Source: Rhizobium sp. Q54 (GTDB lineage: Bacteria > Pseudomonadota > Alphaproteobacteria > Micropepsales > Micropepsaceae). Taken from it: a stretch of DNA of 64,000 nucleotides. The position numbers and the translations under genes were made by a program. Positions within the stretch are counted from its first letter, which is position 1, and the number at the start of each line of letters is the position of its first letter. Positions 38,041 through 46,958 of this stretch are shown one piece after another. The stretch spans positions 1 to 64,000 of the forward strand of contig CAMAPL010000013.1 of assembly GCA_945860165.1 (NCBI GenBank), in the 5' to 3' direction. The notes under the pieces are model-generated. The model was not told where the DNA came from. It worked only from the letters and a program-made list of their open reading frames with translations, and made no database searches.

Positions 38041-39042
38041 TCAGGCGCCAACTTTGCCAGTTTTGAGGGAACCGCCTGTTTTCCTTGGGTTTTCCGGCCG
38101 CACCAGCAGGGCGAGTTCCGCCCGCACCTTGGGCGCGGGACCAATGTGACACCCATGCAAGGTTGCGCCTTTGCCCAAACTGCCCGCAACCACCTTGTCG
38201 AAAAGCCGCTCCAGCGCGTCGAATCGCGGGCGATAGGGCTGGCCTGATACCGCCATCAACATCGCCGCCAGGGCCCGGAGACCAACCTCGCGGGGCGCCG
38301 CCGCCAGCACGGCCGGATCGAGCAGCCCCCCCCCCTGGCCCTGGCCCGCGGCGCGCGCCAGCACCGCTTCGGTGACGGTTTCCAGCGCGGCGCGGGCCCG
38401 GGCCAGATGGGTCGCGGCAGCGGCGATGCGCGAAGGGGTCAGCCCCAGATCGGCCAGGGCGCCGCGCGCCTTGCGGATTTTCACCCGGTCGAACGCGGCG
38501 TCCTCGTTCATGGGATCGTCCTGCCAAGCCTGGCCCAGCGCCGTCAGATACACACGCAGATCGCCGCGCGTGATGCCCAGCAGCGGACGTTCCACCGACA
38601 AAAGCGGAAATCCCGGCACGGGCCAGGGCGCGCGCGCGCGCATCGCGGCCAGCCCGTCCAGCCCGCTGCCGCGCGCCAGGCGCAGCAGAAAAGTCTCCGC
38701 CTGGTCGTCGATTGTATGTCCGACATAGAGGGCGGCGATCTTGTGCTTGGCCAGCCAGTCGCCCATCAGCCGGTAGCGCGCCTCGCGTGCCGCCGCCTCG
38801 ACACCGGATTTCGGTTTGGCGCCGCGCCACGACAGGACATGCGCTGCCAGCCCCGCCTTTTTGGCCCAGGCAGCGACTTGGCGCGCCTCCTTGCCGGAGG
38901 TCTTGCGCAGCCCATGGTCTACCGTTAGCACGATGGGAGATTTCAGTTTGTGCGCCTTGGCAAAAGCCGACAGCAAATGCATCAGGGCAAGGGAATCGCC
39001 GCCGCCCGAAACGGCGACGGCCAACGGGCCGTCCTGCTGCGC
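38041..39042 (-). CDS. tilS: tRNA(Ile)-lysidine synthase
   Basis: Forms lysidine at C34 of tRNA-Ile(CAU). The PP-loop motif AVSGGGDSLALMHLL is at about 11-25, followed by VLTVDHGLR, EAAAREARYRLM and YVGHTIDDQAETFLLRLARGSG. The start is uncertain: the ATG at 39042 gives 333 residues with the PP-loop at the usual position, but the frame is open to 39171 inside cpoB. No strong binding site is seen, so coupling to cpoB is possible. The C-terminal substrate-binding region is shorter than in Escherichia coli TilS. It lies between cpoB and ftsH, the common order. Confidence 0.92.
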   Translation of the reverse strand, partial: AQQDGPLAVAVSGGGDSLALMHLLSAFAKAHKLKSPIVLTVDHGLRKTSGKEARQVAAWAKKAGLAAHVLSWRGAKPKSGVEAAAREARYRLMGDWLAKHKIAALYVGHTIDDQAETFLLRLARGSGLDGLAAMRARAPWPVPGFPLLSVERPLLGITRGDLRVYLTALGQAWQDDPMNEDAAFDRVKIRKARGALADLGLTPSRIAAAATHLARARAALETVTEAVLARAAGQGQGGGLLDPAVLAAAPREVGLRALAAMLMAVSGQPYRPRFDALERLFDKVVAGSLGKGATLHGCHIGPAPKVRAELALLVRPENPRKTGGSLKTGKVGA

Positions 39043-39082
39043 CATCGCAGCGGCGAAAGCCGCTTCGAGCGTCGCGCCCGCC

Positions 39083-40009
39083 TTACTTGCTGCAGGCCGT
39101 TTTGCGCAAGGTCGCGGCCTGGGCGAGGGTTTGCGGCGAGGCGTTGGGGTATCTGGTCCTGATGAGCCCAAGCGTGGTGCAGCCTTCCGATTTCTGGCCC
39201 ATCGCCATGAAGGACTGGGCCAGCTTGAACATAGCGCCCGACGCGCGGGTTGCCTTGGGATATTTCTTGATCACCTCGGCAAAGGTGCGCGCCGCGCTGG
39301 CATAATCCTGTTGGAGAAACGCTATATTGGCCACCCAATAGATCGCCTGGGGCGACAAGTCGCTGTCGTCGGGATTGGCATCGGCATAGCCGCGAAAGGC
39401 GGCGGCGGCTTCGGTATATTGGGCACGGCTCATCAGATTCATCGCCGCGTCATACTGGGAGGTGTTGCCGGGTGCCGCCAGCGAACCGTTCAGCGGCGCC
39501 GGTCCGGCCGGCAGTGTGCCCGGCGGACGGCCGCGCATGGGTGGGGGCGCCGGATCAAAATTGCCGCCGGTGGCGTCAATCGGCGGCAATGGATCGCCGG
39601 CCCGCATGCCCTGCGGCGGGTAAGCCTGGGGTACCGCCGAGGCGGTGCCGCCCGCGGCGCAATTCATCGCATCGGCCGCGCCCAGCTGCTGCGCCGACAG
39701 GGTGCAGAGACGATAGGAAAAGTCCTTCTGCATCTCGTCAACCTTCTGGTTCTGCTGGCGGATTTGATGCGCCAGCTCCTCATTGGTGCCGGTCGCCTGG
39801 GACAGGCTTCTGGTCAGACCGCGAACGCGGTCCTCCAGCTGCCGGATGCGGTCATTGGCCTGGGTGATGGCATTGTCCTGGGCATCCTCATGCGCCCTGA
39901 CCGCCGCCTTCTCCTCGTCGCTGGGACCAAAGAGCTGGGCGCTGGCCGGAACAGGGCCGAGGGCGAGGCAAATCGCCAGTAAAGAAACCGCGATGCGCTG
40001 GATCATCAT
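39083..40009 (-). CDS. cpoB: Tol-Pal system coordinator CpoB (YbgF)
   Basis: A periplasmic protein that couples Tol-Pal to septal peptidoglycan synthesis. The 308-residue protein has a signal peptide (IAVSLLAICLALGPVPASAQ). An N-terminal coiled coil follows (about 30-95, IRQLEDRVRGLTRSLSQATG) that trimerises and binds TolA. A Pro/Gly-rich linker leads to three tetratricopeptide repeats (from QYDAAMNLMSRAQYTEAAAAF to LAQSFMAMGQKSEGC). It follows pal after a strong terminator, so it probably has its own promoter. tilS begins just before or after its end. Confidence 0.93.
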   Translation of the reverse strand: MMIQRIAVSLLAICLALGPVPASAQLFGPSDEEKAAVRAHEDAQDNAITQANDRIRQLEDRVRGLTRSLSQATGTNEELAHQIRQQNQKVDEMQKDFSYRLCTLSAQQLGAADAMNCAAGGTASAVPQAYPPQGMRAGDPLPPIDATGGNFDPAPPPMRGRPPGTLPAGPAPLNGSLAAPGNTSQYDAAMNLMSRAQYTEAAAAFRGYADANPDDSDLSPQAIYWVANIAFLQQDYASAARTFAEVIKKYPKATRASGAMFKLAQSFMAMGQKSEGCTTLGLIRTRYPNASPQTLAQAATLRKTACSK

Positions 40010-40053
40010 GAGCGACTTTCTACAAGTCTTTCCCTGTAACAGGGCTTTAAAGC

Positions 40054-40089
40054 AAAAAAGGGGCGCGGGATTTTCCCACGCCCCTTTTT
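40054..40089. terminator. Bidirectional Rho-independent terminator downstream of pal
   Basis: A ten-position stem GGGGCGCGGG (40060-40069)/CCCACGCCCC (40075-40084; one G-T type pair) flanked by AAAAAA and TTTTT. On the minus strand it ends with a T run, 21 bp after the pal stop codon. It separates tolQRAB-pal from cpoB. Confidence 0.88.
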
Positions 40090-40104
40090 ATTCACATGCG
40101 CAAA

Positions 40105-40638
40105 TCAGGAGTTCGCGCCGCCGCTGACGATGGTGACGCCGCGACGATTCTGCGACCAGCAGCCTTCGTCGGACGAGGTGCAGACCGGACGTTCCTTGCC
40201 GTAGGAGACGGTTTCAACCCGGCCGGTGGAGACGCCCTGGCTGACCAGGTATTCCTTCACCGCATTGGCGCGGCGCGCGCCCAGCGCCAGATTGTATTCG
40301 CGGGTGCCGCGTTCGTCCGCATGGCCTTCGATGCTCACGCGCACCGCCGGGTAGCGCTGCAGCCAGGCGGCCTGGCGACCGAGAAGGGCCTTGTCACTTT
40401 CCTCGACATTGTACTCGTCCAGAGCGAAGCGGACGGTGTCGCCGACATTGACGCGCAGGTCTTCGGCGCTGCCCGGAATGATGCTGGACGTAACGGGCGC
40501 GGGCGCGGGCGCGGGGGGCGGCGCGACAGCCACGGGCGGCGGGGCGGTGGTGACCGCTTCCTGCTTATGCGTGCAGGCGCCCAGCAGGAGAGCCGCCGAC
40601 AGGCAGGCAAATTTCACGGACGTTGAAAATCGGATCAT
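40105..40638 (-). CDS. pal: Peptidoglycan-associated lipoprotein Pal
   Basis: An outer-membrane lipoprotein that binds peptidoglycan and the Tol system. The 177-residue precursor has a lipoprotein signal with lipobox LLLGAC and lipidated Cys22, a short Ala/Pro-rich tether, and an OmpA-C domain. That domain carries [24 protein letters not shown] with the diaminopimelate-binding Asp and Arg, followed by GKERPVC. The C-terminus has two Cys that may form a disulfide. It follows tolB after a 142-bp gap and ends at a strong terminator. Confidence 0.95.
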   Translation of the reverse strand: MIRFSTSVKFACLSAALLLGACTHKQEAVTTAPPPVAVAPPPAPAPAPVTSSIIPGSAEDLRVNVGDTVRFALDEYNVEESDKALLGRQAAWLQRYPAVRVSIEGHADERGTREYNLALGARRANAVKEYLVSQGVSTGRVETVSYGKERPVCTSSDEGCWSQNRRGVTIVSGGANS

Positions 40639-40780
40639 TACGGAATCTCCTGGCAGCGCAGACCACCGGTGCGGGCACCCACGCTTAAGAATTAAAATTG
40701 CACCTCAAACTCCAAACGCACTAAACAGCAAAAAGACCCAAAAAGGGCGTTCAAGATCACTCTACTATAAGAAAATTTTC

Positions 40781-42073
40781 CTAGTGGATCAAGGGCGACC
40801 AGGCCGGGTCCGATGCCGATCCGGGCGTCAGCACACGCCGCTGGTTGCGTCCGGTAACATCCACCGACCATATCTGTGAACCTCCGCCGCCACTCAGGCC
40901 GCGCGAGTACATCAGCACACGCCCATTGGGCGCCCAGGTGGGGCCCTCATCGCGCCCGCCCGAGGAGATCAGACGCTCGCCCGAGCCGTCAGTACGCATC
41001 ACACCGATGGTGAACTGGCTGCCCTGCTGCTTGGTGAAGGCCAGAAGATCGCCGCGCGGCGACCAGACCGGCGTACCGTTATTGCCCTGGCCGAAGGTGA
41101 TGCGGCGCTGACCGGAGCCGTCCGCATTCATCAGATAGACCTGCTGGCTGCCGCCACGATCGGACTCAAACGCGATCTGCCTTCCGTCCGGGGAAAAGGA
41201 CGGCGCGGTGTCGATGCCCGGATCGCTGGTCAGGCGCTGGACGGCGCGGCTGCGCAGATCCATCACATAGACATCGGAATTGCCGCCGGTTTCCAGGGTC
41301 AGCGCCACCTTGTTGCCGTCGGGCGAAAAACGCGGGCTGAAGGTCATGTTGGGGAAATTGCCCAGCACCTCCTGCTTGCCGGTCTCGATATCGAACAGGT
41401 ACACACGCGGCTTGGTGGCGATATACGACATGTAAGCGATCATCTGCGCTGTCGGATTGAAGCGCGGGGTCAGCACCATATAGCTGCCATTGGTGAGGAA
41501 AATCGGGTTGGCGCCGTCCTCATCCATGATCGCCAGCCGCTTGACGCGCTTGAGCGCCGGGCCGGTCTCGGAAATGAAGACAATGCGGGTATCGAAATAG
41601 CCCTTCTCGCCCGTGATGCGCTCATAGACGGCGTCCGACACCATGTGTGCAATGCGCCGCCAGTTCTCCGGGGTGGTGAAGAATTGCAGGCCCAGCATCT
41701 GGCTTTCGCCGTAAACATCCCACAGTCGGAAATCCACCCGCAGGCGGCCATCGGGCTGCTGCGTGACCTGACCGGTCACCAGGCCCTGGGCGGTAATACT
41801 GCGCCAGCTGCCGAAATTGGGCACGGCATTGATATTGGTGATGCGTTCGGCAAAGCCCTTCTGGTCCAGTGGACGGAAGAGGCCGGAACGTTCCAGATCG
41901 GCCCGCACCACGCCGGCGATATTGGCGCCGGCGTGGTGATCGCCGACGAAATCGGGAATGGCGATGGGCAGCGGCTGGGCATTGCCCTGCGTCACATCAA
42001 CACGCAACTGCGCCAACGCCGGCGTGGAAGCCAGAGCCACCAGTCCGGCCAGAACCATCAGGAATTTCTTCAT
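40781..42073 (-). CDS. tolB: Tol-Pal periplasmic beta-propeller protein TolB
   Basis: The 430-residue periplasmic partner of Pal. The start is the ATG with GGAG six bases upstream, giving the signal peptide [21 protein letters not shown]. An N-terminal alpha/beta domain is followed by a six-bladed propeller with repeated motifs such as [34 protein letters not shown] and [13 protein letters not shown]. The tolA stop lies 26 bp upstream. The in-frame upstream extension overlaps tolA and is rejected. Confidence 0.95.
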   Translation of the reverse strand: MKKFLMVLAGLVALASTPALAQLRVDVTQGNAQPLPIAIPDFVGDHHAGANIAGVVRADLERSGLFRPLDQKGFAERITNINAVPNFGSWRSITAQGLVTGQVTQQPDGRLRVDFRLWDVYGESQMLGLQFFTTPENWRRIAHMVSDAVYERITGEKGYFDTRIVFISETGPALKRVKRLAIMDEDGANPIFLTNGSYMVLTPRFNPTAQMIAYMSYIATKPRVYLFDIETGKQEVLGNFPNMTFSPRFSPDGNKVALTLETGGNSDVYVMDLRSRAVQRLTSDPGIDTAPSFSPDGRQIAFESDRGGSQQVYLMNADGSGQRRITFGQGNNGTPVWSPRGDLLAFTKQQGSQFTIGVMRTDGSGERLISSGGRDEGPTWAPNGRVLMYSRGLSGGGGSQIWSVDVTGRNQRRVLTPGSASDPAWSPLIH

Positions 42074-42099
42074 CGCAATCTCCAAAGACATTGGCCGCC

Positions 42100-42936
42100 C
42101 TATTGTTCCATCATCTGATGCGGATCGAAGCGCAAGGGGTTGATTTCCCGCCAAACATTATAGCGCTCGGCCGGCAGCCTGTAGGGCTGGCACTGATAGA
42201 TCGCCCGGCTGGCCGCTTCCGCCGCGGCGCGGGTATAGGCGTTGCCAGCGGCCGTCGCCGCTGTGCCCGGCGTCAGTTGCAAACCGCCCACCGTGCCGTC
42301 GGGGTTGAGGCGAAGGGCGTAATCCACCACCAGGTCGCGGGCATCCGGGGCGCCAGTGGGCGGCGACCAGCAGCGATAGATCTGGCTTTTCAGCGCGTCG
42401 GCAATATTGGCCGTCATGGCATTGCCCGATCCGATGCCGGGGATAACACGCTCGGCAGGCTTGGTGTTCTTCACCGGTTTTTCGGGAGTGGTCAGCTTGT
42501 TGAGCAAGGCATCAAAATTCACCGCCGCAGTCTTTTTGGGCTCCACCGGTTTTTCGGCGGGTTTCACGTCTTTTTTCACATCGAACTTGGGCACCGGTGG
42601 CACCGGCGCCGGCTCGACCGCCTGCAACTGCGGCTCGGGCGGCGCTTCCAGAGCGGGTACCGGGATGTCGAGTTTTTCCGGCTCCGGCGCAGGCAGCGCC
42701 TGGGCGGCGACATTGGTGACATCGGCGATGGTCACCAGGTCCACCGGCACGACATTGCTGTCTTCCGGCATGTCGAAATTGCGCTGAAAGGTGAAAAGCG
42801 CGGCGGCCACCACAGCTGCGTGAAACGCAACGGAAACCAGTACTCCATAGCGCGGTCCGCGCGCCGTGGTCGGGTGGGTGCGCCGATAGGTGGCGGTCGC
42901 CGCCGCCCTAGCGCGCGTCGGGCTGCTTGACGACAT
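42100..42936 (-). CDS. tolA: TolA envelope-spanning protein
   Basis: A 278-residue bitopic protein connecting TolQR in the inner membrane to TolB/Pal. The N-terminal helix [20 protein letters not shown] (about 30-50) carries the SH motif needed for TolQR contact. The central domain (about 80-165) is rich in Pro, Lys and Glu and is much shorter than the Ala-rich helix of enterobacterial TolA. The C-terminal domain has the IYRCWSPP and YQCQPYRLP cysteines. Its start lies 29 bp inside the end of tolR. Confidence 0.9.
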   Translation of the reverse strand: MSSSSPTRARAAATATYRRTHPTTARGPRYGVLVSVAFHAAVVAAALFTFQRNFDMPEDSNVVPVDLVTIADVTNVAAQALPAPEPEKLDIPVPALEAPPEPQLQAVEPAPVPPVPKFDVKKDVKPAEKPVEPKKTAAVNFDALLNKLTTPEKPVKNTKPAERVIPGIGSGNAMTANIADALKSQIYRCWSPPTGAPDARDLVVDYALRLNPDGTVGGLQLTPGTAATAAGNAYTRAAAEAASRAIYQCQPYRLPAERYNVWREINPLRFDPHQMMEQ

Positions 42937-43357
42937 CCGTTACCAGTCCGATATGGGTAAAGCCGCTGGCTGCCAGCAGCCCCATCACTTCCATCACCTT
43001 GCCGTAATTGGCCAGATCATCGCCGCGCACGAAGATGCGCTGATCGTAGCCATTGGCGGCGACGGCCTTGAGCTTGTCGACCAGCGCGGCCTGGGCAATC
43101 TGTTCCTTCTGCAGGAAGATGACGCCATCGCGGCGAACCGTGATGGACAGCGGCTCGCGGTCCTGCCCCAGCGCCGGCGCCCGTGTCTTGGGCAGATCCA
43201 CGGCCACGCCGACGGTGAGCAGCGGCGCCGTCACCATGAAGACGATCAGCAGTACCAGCATCACGTCCACAAAGGGCGTGACATTGATTTCCGCCATGGC
43301 GCGGCGGCGCATCCGTCCACGGCCGCGCGACGAGGCGTGCTGGATGCCCGCTGCCAT
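42908..43357 (-). CDS. tolR: TolR proton-channel subunit
   Basis: A 149-residue ExbD/TolR family protein. The start MAAGIQHAS is followed by an Arg-rich cytoplasmic stretch and a single transmembrane helix. That helix (EINVTPFVDVMLVLLIVFMVTAP) contains the essential proton-relaying Asp in FVDVMLVLL. The periplasmic domain ends near VVKQPDAR. Its start overlaps the tolQ stop by one base (TGATG). Confidence 0.95.
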   Translation of the reverse strand: MAAGIQHASSRGRGRMRRRAMAEINVTPFVDVMLVLLIVFMVTAPLLTVGVAVDLPKTRAPALGQDREPLSITVRRDGVIFLQKEQIAQAALVDKLKAVAANGYDQRIFVRGDDLANYGKVMEVMGLLAASGFTHIGLVTDVVKQPDAR

Positions 43358-44208
43358 CAGGGCATCGCCTTTTCATCGAGCTGGCGCGACAGGATGGCGG
43401 AAAATTCGTCCGCGAAGGCATCCAGTTGGTTCACATACCGGCCGATATCGGCCACGAAACGATTGTAGAAGATAACTGCGGGAATGGCGGCCAGAAGGCC
43501 CATGGCGGTGGCGAACAGCGCCTCGGCGATGCCCGGCGCCACCACGGCCAGGGTCGTGTCATGACGCGCCGCGATCGCCGCGAAGGAATTCATGATGCCC
43601 CATACCGTGCCGAACAGGCCGACAAAGGGCGACACCGAGCCGATGGTGGCCAGCAATCCCAGCTGCTTTTCCATGCCGTCCGTCTCGCGCAGGATGGTGA
43701 CGCTCATCGCCTTGTCGATACGCTCCTTGATGCCCGGCAAAGAGGATTCGCGCGGCGTGCCGCTTTCAAAGGCCCGGCGCCATTCGCGCAGGCCGGCGAT
43801 GAACATCGCCGCCAGCGGATGATCGTTGTGGGAGGCGAACTGCTGATAAAGCTCGTCGAGTGACTGGCCCGACCAGAACAGCTTATCGAAGCGGCGCGCC
43901 TTGCGCTTGAGGTTCGACAGCAGCATCAGCTTGTTGAAGATAATGGTCCAGGACCAGAGCGAGGCGGCCAGCAGCAGGATCATCACCGCTTTGACGATGA
44001 TGTCGGCGCGCAGGAACATCGGAATGACCGAGAAGCTGGTGGCGACGTCGATGGCTGGTACGCTGGTGACGCCAGGCGCCGCACCCAGCGCCTGGGTCTG
44101 GACGGCGGGACCGACCGGGGCGGCGATGGGCGCCTGGGCAAAGCCGGGGGCGGCGAACGCCAATGTCAGAATCGCGACGAGTGCGGCGGCAATGAATCTG
44201 ATAGTCAT
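43357..44208 (-). CDS. tolQ: TolQ proton-channel subunit with N-terminal signal-like extension
   Basis: A MotA/TolQ/ExbB family protein that forms the proton channel with TolR. The 283 residues exceed the usual 230. The first 60 or so look like a cleavable signal ([19 protein letters not shown]) plus a Pro/Ala/Val-rich periplasmic segment, as in long ExbB proteins. Three transmembrane helices follow, with the family block [26 protein letters not shown] and [21 protein letters not shown]. Position between ybgC and tolR identifies it as TolQ. AAAGG precedes the ATG by six bases. Confidence 0.93.
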   Translation of the reverse strand: MTIRFIAAALVAILTLAFAAPGFAQAPIAAPVGPAVQTQALGAAPGVTSVPAIDVATSFSVIPMFLRADIIVKAVMILLLAASLWSWTIIFNKLMLLSNLKRKARRFDKLFWSGQSLDELYQQFASHNDHPLAAMFIAGLREWRRAFESGTPRESSLPGIKERIDKAMSVTILRETDGMEKQLGLLATIGSVSPFVGLFGTVWGIMNSFAAIAARHDTTLAVVAPGIAEALFATAMGLLAAIPAVIFYNRFVADIGRYVNQLDAFADEFSAILSRQLDEKAMP

Positions 44209-44278
44209 TTGAAAACCTTTTGGCGCCGTGAGCAGGAGCTATTGGCCCCAGATCTTGGCCGAAGTTTGACGAATAAAT

Positions 44279-44734
44279 TCAAGTTTCTTCTGTGGTTACG
44301 AAAGGCGCAAGTGTCTCGACAACGTTTTTGGGCAAACGGCGCGCCTTGCCCGTTAACGTGGTGATACAGGCTTCGATCCGCCCCTCTACCAGCAACGTAT
44401 CGCCGCACATCACGCGCTGGGTGGCGCGCATGCGCGCGCCTGACAGGCCGGTGAGGATGGTGCGCACCGTCACGGCATCGTCCAGCCGCGCCGGACGGTG
44501 ATACTTCACCGCGATGGAGCGGATGGCCCAGGCGGTCGGTTCATCCTCTTCCAGCCCCGCCATCTTGGAGATGCCCGCCAGGCGGAAGAACTCAGTGCGG
44601 CCCCGTTCCATGAAGCGCAGGTAATTGGCGTGATAGACCACGCCGGACAGGTCGGTGTCCTCGTAATAAATGCTGATGGGCAGGACATGGGCCTTGCCGT
44701 CAAAATGGCCCAGGCTATTGAGCACTTTATTCAT
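44279..44734 (-). CDS. ybgC: YbgC-type acyl-CoA thioesterase (hotdog fold)
   Basis: A 151-residue hotdog thioesterase encoded at the head of tol-pal clusters. The catalytic Asp lies in [40 protein letters not shown]-type strands follow. The start at MNKVLNSLG overlaps the last 8 bp of ruvB (ATGAATAA), so translation is coupled to ruvB. The frame open further upstream is inside ruvB and rejected. Confidence 0.93.
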   Translation of the reverse strand: MNKVLNSLGHFDGKAHVLPISIYYEDTDLSGVVYHANYLRFMERGRTEFFRLAGISKMAGLEEDEPTAWAIRSIAVKYHRPARLDDAVTVRTILTGLSGARMRATQRVMCGDTLLVEGRIEACITTLTGKARRLPKNVVETLAPFVTTEET

Positions 44735-45764
44735 CGCTGTCGCTCGCAAACAGGGCGGCCTGGGAGCCGGGCGGCGCGGCAAGGCCAAGATGGCCATAGG
44801 CGGCACCCGCCAGCACCCGGCCGCGCGGGGTGCGCTGCACGAAACCCTGCTGCATCAGATAGGGCTCGACGATTTCCTCGATGGCATCGCGCGCCTCGCC
44901 CAGCGCGGCGGCGATGGTCTCGATACCCACCGGCCCGCCGCCGAAATTCTCGGCAATCAGAGACAGGTAGCGGCGGTCGAAGGCATCCAGGCCCCGCGCG
45001 TCCACCTCGAGGCGCGTCAGGGCGGCATCGGCAATATTGGCGTCCACCTTGGGCTGCTTTGCGACAGCCGCGAAGTCCCGCACCCGTTTCAGCAGGCGGC
45101 CCGAAATGCGCGGTGTGCCGCGCGAACGGGCAGCGATCTCGCGCGCGCCGTCCTTGGTCAGTTCAAAACCCAGCACCCGGGCGCCGCGCTCGACAATCGA
45201 AAGCAGTTCGTCGGGCGTGTAGAAATTCAAGCGCACCGGAATGCCGAAACGGTCGCGCAGCGGCGTGGTGATCAGGCCGGAGCGGGTGGTGGCGCCCACC
45301 AGCGTGAAAGGCGCCAGCTGGATTTTCACCGACCGCGCCGACGGCCCCTCGCCGATCACCAGGTCGAGTTCGTAATCCTCCATCGCCGGATAAAGAATTT
45401 CCTCCACCGCCGGACTGAGGCGATGGATCTCGTCGATGAACAGAACGTCGCGCGGCTCGAGGTTGGTCAGGATGGCGGCAAGATCGCCGGCCTTGGCCAA
45501 AACCGGGCCGCTGGTGGAGCGGAAATTGACACCCAGCTCGCGGGCCACGATCTGGGCCAGGGTGGTCTTGCCCAGGCCCGGGGGGCCGTAGAAAAGCACA
45601 TGATCCAGCGCTTCGCTGCGCGCCTTGGCAGCATCGATGAAGACGGAGAGGTTTTCGCGCGCCTGTTGCTGGCCGACGAAATCGGCCAGCCGCTTGGGGC
45701 GCAGCGAAACCTCGAGCGTGTCGTCGTCGCTGCGTTCGGGCGTGACGAGTCTTTCTTTGGTCAT
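44727..45764 (-). CDS. ruvB: Holliday-junction branch-migration helicase RuvB
   Basis: The AAA+ motor of the RuvABC resolvasome. The 345-residue protein carries Walker A GPPGLGKT at 60-67, Walker [11 protein letters not shown], sensor 1 [20 protein letters not shown] (with the arginine finger region) and a winged-helix C-terminal domain ([17 protein letters not shown]). It overlaps ruvA by 4 bp and ybgC by 8 bp. Confidence 0.97.
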   Translation of the reverse strand: MTKERLVTPERSDDDTLEVSLRPKRLADFVGQQQARENLSVFIDAAKARSEALDHVLFYGPPGLGKTTLAQIVARELGVNFRSTSGPVLAKAGDLAAILTNLEPRDVLFIDEIHRLSPAVEEILYPAMEDYELDLVIGEGPSARSVKIQLAPFTLVGATTRSGLITTPLRDRFGIPVRLNFYTPDELLSIVERGARVLGFELTKDGAREIAARSRGTPRISGRLLKRVRDFAAVAKQPKVDANIADAALTRLEVDARGLDAFDRRYLSLIAENFGGGPVGIETIAAALGEARDAIEEIVEPYLMQQGFVQRTPRGRVLAGAAYGHLGLAAPPGSQAALFASDSDE

Positions 45765-46381
45765 CGCGCCATGCCCTTCAGGGCTTCACGGATCAGGACG
45801 CCCGTTTCGGTGTGCTCGCCCAGCGCCTGGGCGGCGCGGGCCACCACCTCAGCGGCGCGGGCATCGCTGTAACCCAGATGGACCAGCGCCGATACGGCAT
45901 CGGCCTCGGGGCCACGCGGCGCGGCGGCCATGGCAATCGCGCCCGCCTCTTCGCTGCCCAGCATCATCCCCCCAGACATCAATGAAGCCGCCTTGTCCTT
46001 GAGTTCGGTGGCGATGCGCAAAGCCAGTTTCGGTCCCACCCCAGGCGCGCGGCCGATCATCGCCTTGTCGCCCAGCGCCAGGGCGCGGCTGAGATCGCGC
46101 GGCGACAAAGTGGACAGCACCGCCAGCGCCACCTTGCTGCCGACATTCTGCACCGTCTGCAACAGCCGGAACCATTCACGTTCCTCGACGGAGGCAAAAC
46201 CGTAAAGCTTGATGGCGTCCTGGCTGACTTTCATCTCGACCATCAGCGATGCAGGACCGCCCACTGCCAGCAGTGACAAAGTGGAAGACGGGCAGCCCAC
46301 CAGATAGCCGACGCCGTTCACATCCAGGATCACGCACTCCTCGCTGATGGAATCCACAATCCCGGTCAACTTACCGATCAT
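45761..46381 (-). CDS. ruvA: Holliday-junction-binding protein RuvA
   Basis: A tetrameric junction-recognition protein. The 206-residue protein begins [26 protein letters not shown] (OB domain). It has two helix-hairpin-helix motifs ([18 protein letters not shown] and [14 protein letters not shown]) and a C-terminal RuvB-binding domain of about 45 residues ([20 protein letters not shown]). It overlaps ruvC and ruvB by 4 bp each. Confidence 0.97.
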   Translation of the reverse strand: MIGKLTGIVDSISEECVILDVNGVGYLVGCPSSTLSLLAVGGPASLMVEMKVSQDAIKLYGFASVEEREWFRLLQTVQNVGSKVALAVLSTLSPRDLSRALALGDKAMIGRAPGVGPKLALRIATELKDKAASLMSGGMMLGSEEAGAIAMAAAPRGPEADAVSALVHLGYSDARAAEVVARAAQALGEHTETGVLIREALKGMAR

Positions 46382-46914
46382 GGGCCACCTCCAACGCGCC
46401 GGCGCGGTTCTTCGACAAGGATCATGCGGGCGCGGGTGGTGGAAAGGTGCGCGTGCGCAATGGCGCAGGCCAAGGCGTCAGCGGCGTCGGCCTGCGTCAC
46501 GCCGCAGGCGGGCAGCAGCCGCTTGACCATGAACGCTACCTGTTCCTTGCCGGCATGGCCAGCGCCCACCACGGACTTCTTGATGTGGTTGGGCGCGTAT
46601 TCGGCGATATCGAGACCGGCCTGCGCCCCCGCCAGTAGCGCCACGGCGCGGGCATGACCCAGTTTCAGCGCGGCGCTGGGATCGCGCGCCACAAAGGCCT
46701 GCTCGACCGCGATGGCGGATGGCGTGTGCTCAGCGATCACCGCGGCCAGTTCGCGGTGCAGCAGCAGCAGCCGCGCGCCCAGACCCAAAGCCGGCTTGGT
46801 GACGATCACGCCATGGGCGACATGGGACAGACGCGAGCCCTCAACGTCGATTACCCCCCAGCCCATGGCCGAAAGGCCCGGATCCAGGCCAAGGATGCGA
46901 ATCGTCACGCCCAT
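46378..46914 (-). CDS. ruvC: Holliday-junction resolvase RuvC
   Basis: The endonuclease that cuts Holliday junctions. The 178-residue RNase H-fold protein has catalytic acidic residues in RILGLDPGLSAMGWGVI (Asp), the VEQAFVARDPSAALKLGHARAV region (Glu) and TQADAADALACAIAHAH (Asp pair). It is the first gene of ruvCAB. In many relatives yebC directly precedes it; here an antiporter gene intervenes. Confidence 0.97.
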   Translation of the reverse strand: MGVTIRILGLDPGLSAMGWGVIDVEGSRLSHVAHGVIVTKPALGLGARLLLLHRELAAVIAEHTPSAIAVEQAFVARDPSAALKLGHARAVALLAGAQAGLDIAEYAPNHIKKSVVGAGHAGKEQVAFMVKRLLPACGVTQADAADALACAIAHAHLSTTRARMILVEEPRRRVGGGP

Positions 46915-46958
46915 GGCCCGTTTGTACTCTTTATGTTCGGAAATTTCCTACTGGCTCG

